From positions 1 through 10,018 of the forward strand of contig CAIVDG010000025.1 in NCBI GenBank assembly GCA_903904615.1: 10,018 nucleotides of DNA, read 5' to 3'. Origin of the DNA: an uncultured Acidimicrobiaceae bacterium. Its GTDB lineage: Bacteria > Actinomycetota > Acidimicrobiia > Acidimicrobiales > Ilumatobacteraceae. Under the pieces are notes generated by a model, which saw nothing but the letters and a program-made list of their open reading frames with translations, did no database searches and was not told the origin of the DNA. The position numbers and the translations under genes are program-made. The stretch's first letter is position 1. Each line of letters opens with the position of its first letter. Of this stretch, positions 7,185-10,018 are shown piece by piece.

Positions 7185-7934
7185 GTGCTTGGAAATCTTG
7201 TCCTCCTCCGCCACGGCCAAAGTACGTGGAACGAACTGAACCTCTTTACCGGATGGCACGATGTGCCCCTTTCGGCCCAAGGCGAGCGCGAGGCCGCCGA
7301 GGCCGGCCAGGTCATGAAGGCCGCCGGACTTTTCTTTGATGTCGCCCATTCCTCTTTATTGACGCGGGCATGCATGACGTGCCATCTGGCCCTCAACGAA
7401 ATGGGGCAGGTCTGGCTCCCGGTGGAGCGCCATTGGAAATGGAACGAACGCCATTACGGCGCACTGCAGGGTCTCGACAAGAAAGCCACCACGGAAAAAC
7501 ATGGCGAGGCACAAACCACGGCATGGCGTCGCAGCTACGACATACCCCCTCCGCCGGTTGAGACCTCTAGTCCCGAGCACCCCGTGAACGATCCTCGCTA
7601 TCGGTTCATTGACCCGAAAGTATTGCCCGCAACCGAATGTCTCAAAGATGTGGTGGCCAGAGTTGTCCCCCATTTCATGGAAACAGTGGTGCCCCAATTA
7701 CGTAATGGGATGAATGTCCTTGTAGCCGCCCATGGAAACTCGCTTCGTGCATTGGTGATGTCACTAGAAGGTATTGCCGAAGCAGAGATTGCGGAATTGA
7801 ACATCCCCACGGGCGTTCCACGTCTGTATTCATTGAGTGATTCGCTCGATGTACAAGAGGTGTCCTATTTGGGTGACCAAGAGAAAATCCGCGCCGCCAT
7901 TGAAGGCGTGGCTAATCAGGCAAAGGCCAAATAG
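7185..7934 (+). CDS. gpmA: 2,3-bisphosphoglycerate-dependent phosphoglycerate mutase
   Basis: This enzyme interconverts 3- and 2-phosphoglycerate in glycolysis and gluconeogenesis through a phosphohistidine. With the GTG start the protein has 249 residues, matching the usual 247-250. The motif LLRHGQSTWN contains the phosphorylated His10, with Arg9 and Asn16. TGW follows at 22-24, and Arg61 is in LTRA. NERHYGALQGL supplies Glu88 and Tyr91, Lys99 follows, and WRRSYD supplies Arg115-Arg116. The second catalytic histidine, His183, is in AAHGN. All positions correspond to the E. coli active site shifted by one residue. The GTG is chosen because homologues begin at GNLVLLRHG. The only in-frame upstream ATG (6909) lies inside dnaK and would add an unrelated tail. 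The gene diverges from dnaK across a 169-nt region and is followed by a 107-nt gap. Confidence 0.95.
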   Translation: MLGNLVLLRHGQSTWNELNLFTGWHDVPLSAQGEREAAEAGQVMKAAGLFFDVAHSSLLTRACMTCHLALNEMGQVWLPVERHWKWNERHYGALQGLDKKATTEKHGEAQTTAWRRSYDIPPPPVETSSPEHPVNDPRYRFIDPKVLPATECLKDVVARVVPHFMETVVPQLRNGMNVLVAAHGNSLRALVMSLEGIAEAEIAELNIPTGVPRLYSLSDSLDVQEVSYLGDQEKIRAAIEGVANQAKAK

Positions 7935-7962
7935 CCACATCCGTCTATGCATGTTGATGCAC

Positions 7963-7974
7963 GTCACATGTGAC
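7963..7974. promoter_or_regulatory. Perfect 12-bp palindrome upstream of the cyclic-nucleotide-binding gene
   Basis: GTCACATGTGAC is its own reverse complement. It lies in the 107-nt gap, about 70 nt before the next start codon. No T-run follows, so it is not an intrinsic terminator. A regulator-binding site is possible. The overlapping segment 7969-7984 reads TGTGA-N6-TCAAC, matching 8 of 10 arm positions of the CRP consensus TGTGA-N6-TCACA. A smaller inverted repeat, TGCAT-GTTG-ATGCA, lies just before it (7948-7961). Confidence 0.35.
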
Positions 7975-8028
7975 ACCTCTCAACACATCTCTTGTGCTTC
8001 AGTGAAAATTCGCCTGTTGAAAGTGGAT

Positions 8029-8034
8029 TACACT
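8029..8034 (+). promoter_or_regulatory. Putative -10 element for leaderless transcription of the cyclic-nucleotide-binding gene
   Basis: TACACT fits TAnnnT and ends 7 nt before the ATG at 8042. This favours leaderless initiation at the second of two in-frame ATG codons (8036 and 8042). No clear -35 box and no strong Shine-Dalgarno sequence are present. Confidence 0.4.
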
Positions 8035-8041
8035 TATGCAC

Positions 8042-8467
8042 ATGGCAGCAACAAAGTCCACCGTTGATCACCTTCGCAAAATCGCACTCTTCTCCGAGTG
8101 CTCCACCAAAGAACTTGGTCTTGTTGTGAAGAACTCCACCGAGCGTGTTCTGAAGGCCGGCACGGTCATCATGGACCAAGGCCAAACCGGTCGCGAGGCG
8201 TACGTCATCCTTGAAGGTTCCGCCACTGTGAAGCGCAACGGCAAGAAGATCGGCACTGCAAAGGCCGGATCCGTTATTGGTGAACTTTCTTTGCTCGACC
8301 ATGGTCCCCGCACCGCAGCAGTCATCGCCGATTCCGATGTTCGTTTGCTTGTTGTTTCTGAGCGCGCACTGAAGGGCGCTATCGACAACATCCCCGCCAT
8401 TTCACGCAAGTTGCTGAAGGCACTCGCCACCCGAGTTCGCGAACTCGACCGCGCCCACTACGGCTGA
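8042..8467 (+). CDS. Stand-alone cyclic nucleotide-binding domain protein (CRP/Fnr-type sensor domain without DNA-binding domain)
   Basis: The protein has 141 residues from the ATG at 8042, or 143 from the ATG at 8036. It is essentially one cNMP-binding domain. KAGTVIMDQGQTGREAYVILEGSATV forms the first beta-roll strands (38-63). The phosphate-binding cassette is GELSLLDHGPRTAAV (80-94), with Glu81 and Arg90 placed to contact the ribose and cyclic phosphate. A helical C-terminus (about 107-138) follows, but there is no helix-turn-helix, kinase, channel or other output domain. It could regulate a partner protein in response to cAMP or another cyclic nucleotide; the partner is not visible here. 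Actinobacterial genomes carry such short proteins, but I know of no specific assigned role. The second ATG is preferred because of the -10-like TACACT 7 nt upstream. Confidence 0.85.
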   Translation: MAATKSTVDHLRKIALFSECSTKELGLVVKNSTERVLKAGTVIMDQGQTGREAYVILEGSATVKRNGKKIGTAKAGSVIGELSLLDHGPRTAAVIADSDVRLLVVSERALKGAIDNIPAISRKLLKALATRVRELDRAHYG

Positions 8468-8505
8468 TTTTTCGCCCACTGAGGGCAATTCACATCCCCA
8501 CGGAG

Positions 8506-8522
8506 CAGGGTGAACACCCCTG
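8506..8522. promoter_or_regulatory. Inverted repeat before the EtfD-like gene, possible operator
   Basis: CAGGG-TGAACAC-CCCTG has 5-bp arms around a 7-nt centre. It can also be read as GGGTG-AA-CACCC. It ends 23 nt before the ATG, in the -35 region of the putative promoter, and has no T-run, so an operator is more likely than a terminator. The cognate regulator is unknown. Confidence 0.25.
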
Positions 8523-8529
8523 TCGGCAC

Positions 8530-8540
8530 TAGCGTTATCT
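8530..8540 (+). promoter_or_regulatory. Putative -10 region of the EtfD-like gene
   Basis: Two overlapping candidates exist. TAGCGT (8530-8535) would give a leader of about 4 nt. TTATCT (8535-8540) would start transcription at the ATG. No Shine-Dalgarno sequence precedes the ATG at 8546, which fits leaderless or near-leaderless expression. A weak -35-like TGAACA lies at 8511-8516. Confidence 0.3.
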
Positions 8541-8545
8541 CCGTT

Positions 8546-10018
8546 ATGAGTACGAACGCAGCACCTGCAACCGAGAAGGGGCCAAAGCGCCTTCGTCCAT
8601 ACCAACTTTCGATTGCTATCGGAATTGGCATGGGCACTTTCACCCTCTTGTCGGGCATTGTTCCCAACTTCACCGGATGGCACAGCACCTCCGACATCCA
8701 CCGCGAAGTGTTCGGTGGAATCCCCAGTGCACTAAAAGTTGCGTTCTACACCGTCATCCCCGTCATGTTGGTGTGGGGTTCGTTCCGGTTCGCAGACCGC
8801 ATGCGTAACTGGGAACGCGGTGCGCCAGATCGTCGCAGAACAACTCCAAAGAACGCAAAGCGTCGTCTTGCCGACTATCGCGCCGGTGTCTACATGCGCA
8901 CTCTGTTGCGTGATGGTGCCGCCGGCCTCATGCACTCCATGATGTACTTCGGTTTCTTGGTGTTGCTTGGCGTGACAACCACATTGGAAATTGACCACCA
9001 GTTGCCTGAATCACTGAAGTTCCTGCACGGTGGCGTGTATCAGAGCTACGCATTAATTGGCGACCTTGCAGGTCTCGTGTTCACCGTTGGTGTGTTGTGG
9101 GCAATTGTTCGCCGTTACATCCAACAGCCATACCGCATTCGCATTAAGACAAAGGCCGAACACGGAGTCATTCTCGGCGTTCTACTTGCGATTGGTCTCA
9201 CCGGATTTGGTGCAGAAATGTTCCGCATCGCCGCATCAACTGCAGCTGGTAAAGACATGGGCTTTGAAGTGTGGTCGTTCATTGGTTACCCGTTAGCTCA
9301 AATGGTTGATGGTCTTGCCTTGGGAACACTCGAGAATTGGCATCAAGCAATGTGGATTTCCCACGTTGTTGCATTCATTGCCTTCTTGGCCATTCTTCCC
9401 ATCACCATGTTGCGTCACATTTTCACCTCACCGTTGAACATGTACCTCAAAGATCGTGATCGTCCAAAGGGTGCAATGCGCGCCATGCCAAACCTCACCG
9501 AGACTTCACTCGAATCATTTGGTGCATCAGTTGTTGAAGACTTCACGTGGAAGCAATTGTTAGATACTGACGCATGCACCATGTGTGGTCGTTGCACCAG
9601 CGTGTGCCCAGCTCACGCAACAGGCAAGCCTCTTGACCCACGCGAAATCGTGTTGAAGACCGGTGAAGTGATGGCAGCAACTGCATCTCACGCACCTGGC
9701 GGAACAGTGTCACCACCATTGTCGGTTGATTCTGAAATCACCATTGGTGCTAACTCATTGTTCGAACGCATCAGTTCTGAAGAAATCTGGTCGTGCACCA
9801 CATGTAAAGCATGTGACGAAATCTGTCCGGTCAACATTGAAATTCTCGACAAGATCCTCGACATGCGTCGCTACCTGTCGCTGATGGAATCGAACTTCCC
9901 TGCAGAACTTGGTAACGCATACCGCGCTATGGAAAACCAAGGCAACCCATGGGGCATGAACCAGAACGATCGTGCCGATTGGGCAAAAGACCTCAACGTT
10001 GATGTTGTAGACCCTGGC
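8546..10018 (+). CDS. Membrane-bound iron-sulfur oxidoreductase, EtfD/Rv0338c-like (NarI-like membrane domain plus HdrC/D-type ferredoxin domain), C-terminus outside window
   Basis: The frame is open for 491 codons to the right edge; full-length relatives have roughly 700-900+ residues. The N-terminal half has about six membrane helices (about 21-40, 63-80, 128-147, 169-188, 207-226 and 268-288), as in NarI/heterodisulfide-reductase cytochrome b subunits. Histidines in or next to them (His130, His206, His266, His273) could ligate heme b, though pairing cannot be assigned by eye. Two [4Fe-4S] motifs follow: CTMCGRCTSVCP with Cys344, 347, 350 and 354, and CTTCKACDEICP with Cys417, 420, 423 and 427. 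HdrB-like CCG domains would be expected beyond the edge. M. tuberculosis Rv0338c has this layout and was identified as EtfD, which passes electrons from electron-transfer flavoprotein to the menaquinone pool during fatty-acid oxidation. That role is inferred here. It could also be another quinone-linked HdrD-like reductase. Confidence 0.85.
   Translation, partial: MSTNAAPATEKGPKRLRPYQLSIAIGIGMGTFTLLSGIVPNFTGWHSTSDIHREVFGGIPSALKVAFYTVIPVMLVWGSFRFADRMRNWERGAPDRRRTTPKNAKRRLADYRAGVYMRTLLRDGAAGLMHSMMYFGFLVLLGVTTTLEIDHQLPESLKFLHGGVYQSYALIGDLAGLVFTVGVLWAIVRRYIQQPYRIRIKTKAEHGVILGVLLAIGLTGFGAEMFRIAASTAAGKDMGFEVWSFIGYPLAQMVDGLALGTLENWHQAMWISHVVAFIAFLAILPITMLRHIFTSPLNMYLKDRDRPKGAMRAMPNLTETSLESFGASVVEDFTWKQLLDTDACTMCGRCTSVCPAHATGKPLDPREIVLKTGEVMAATASHAPGGTVSPPLSVDSEITIGANSLFERISSEEIWSCTTCKACDEICPVNIEILDKILDMRRYLSLMESNFPAELGNAYRAMENQGNPWGMNQNDRADWAKDLNVDVVDPG

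Noticed and set aside
8474..8486. Hairpin GCCC-ACTGA-GGGC after the cyclic-nucleotide-binding gene as a terminator
   Set aside because: The stem is only 4 bp and no T-run follows on the plus strand.

Overview
The window looks like chromosomal DNA from an actinobacterium (Actinomycetota) of moderate GC content. The evidence is a minus-strand operon in the order dnaK-grpE-dnaJ-hspR, a HAIR-type HspR operator in front of dnaK, a DnaK lacking the nucleotide-binding-domain insert of Gram-negative proteins, and an EtfD/Rv0338c-like membrane Fe-S protein. Apparent leaderless starts on the plus strand also fit. The exact lineage cannot be fixed from sequence reading alone. An Acidimicrobiia-like freshwater or marine actinobacterium is my best guess, and it is only inference.

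Layout. Bases 1-7015, all minus strand, hold a compact chaperone operon transcribed right to left: dnaK (7015-5183), grpE (5177-4674), dnaJ (4670-3573), hspR (3576-3181), clpB (3166-680), then a thiolase-family gene (633-1) that runs off the left edge. The gaps are 5 nt, 3 nt, a 4-nt overlap, 14 nt and 46 nt, with no visible terminator. Bases 7016-7184 are a divergent control region with a HAIR operator and a plausible dnaK promoter. To the right, all plus strand, lie a 2,3-bisphosphoglycerate-dependent phosphoglycerate mutase (7185-7934), a small stand-alone cyclic-nucleotide-binding-domain protein (8042-8467), and the first 491 residues of a membrane-bound iron-sulfur oxidoreductase (8546 to the right edge).

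How the genes fit together. HspR should bind the HAIR site and repress its own operon, so DnaK/DnaJ/GrpE, the ClpB disaggregase and the repressor are produced together on protein-folding stress. DnaK-GrpE-DnaJ and ClpB form the classical bi-chaperone system that dissolves aggregates. The thiolase and the EtfD-like protein both point to acyl-CoA metabolism, but they lie at opposite ends on opposite strands, so a direct link is not shown.

I found no RNA gene, mobile element, CRISPR array or obvious new system. The points most worth a second look are clpB and a thiolase placed in the HspR-controlled operon, a very short segment after sensor 1 in ClpB's second ATPase domain, a shared leaderless-start pattern on the plus strand, and two unexplained palindromic sites in front of the cyclic-nucleotide-binding gene and the EtfD-like gene. 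No stretch longer than 300 bases lacks a gene.
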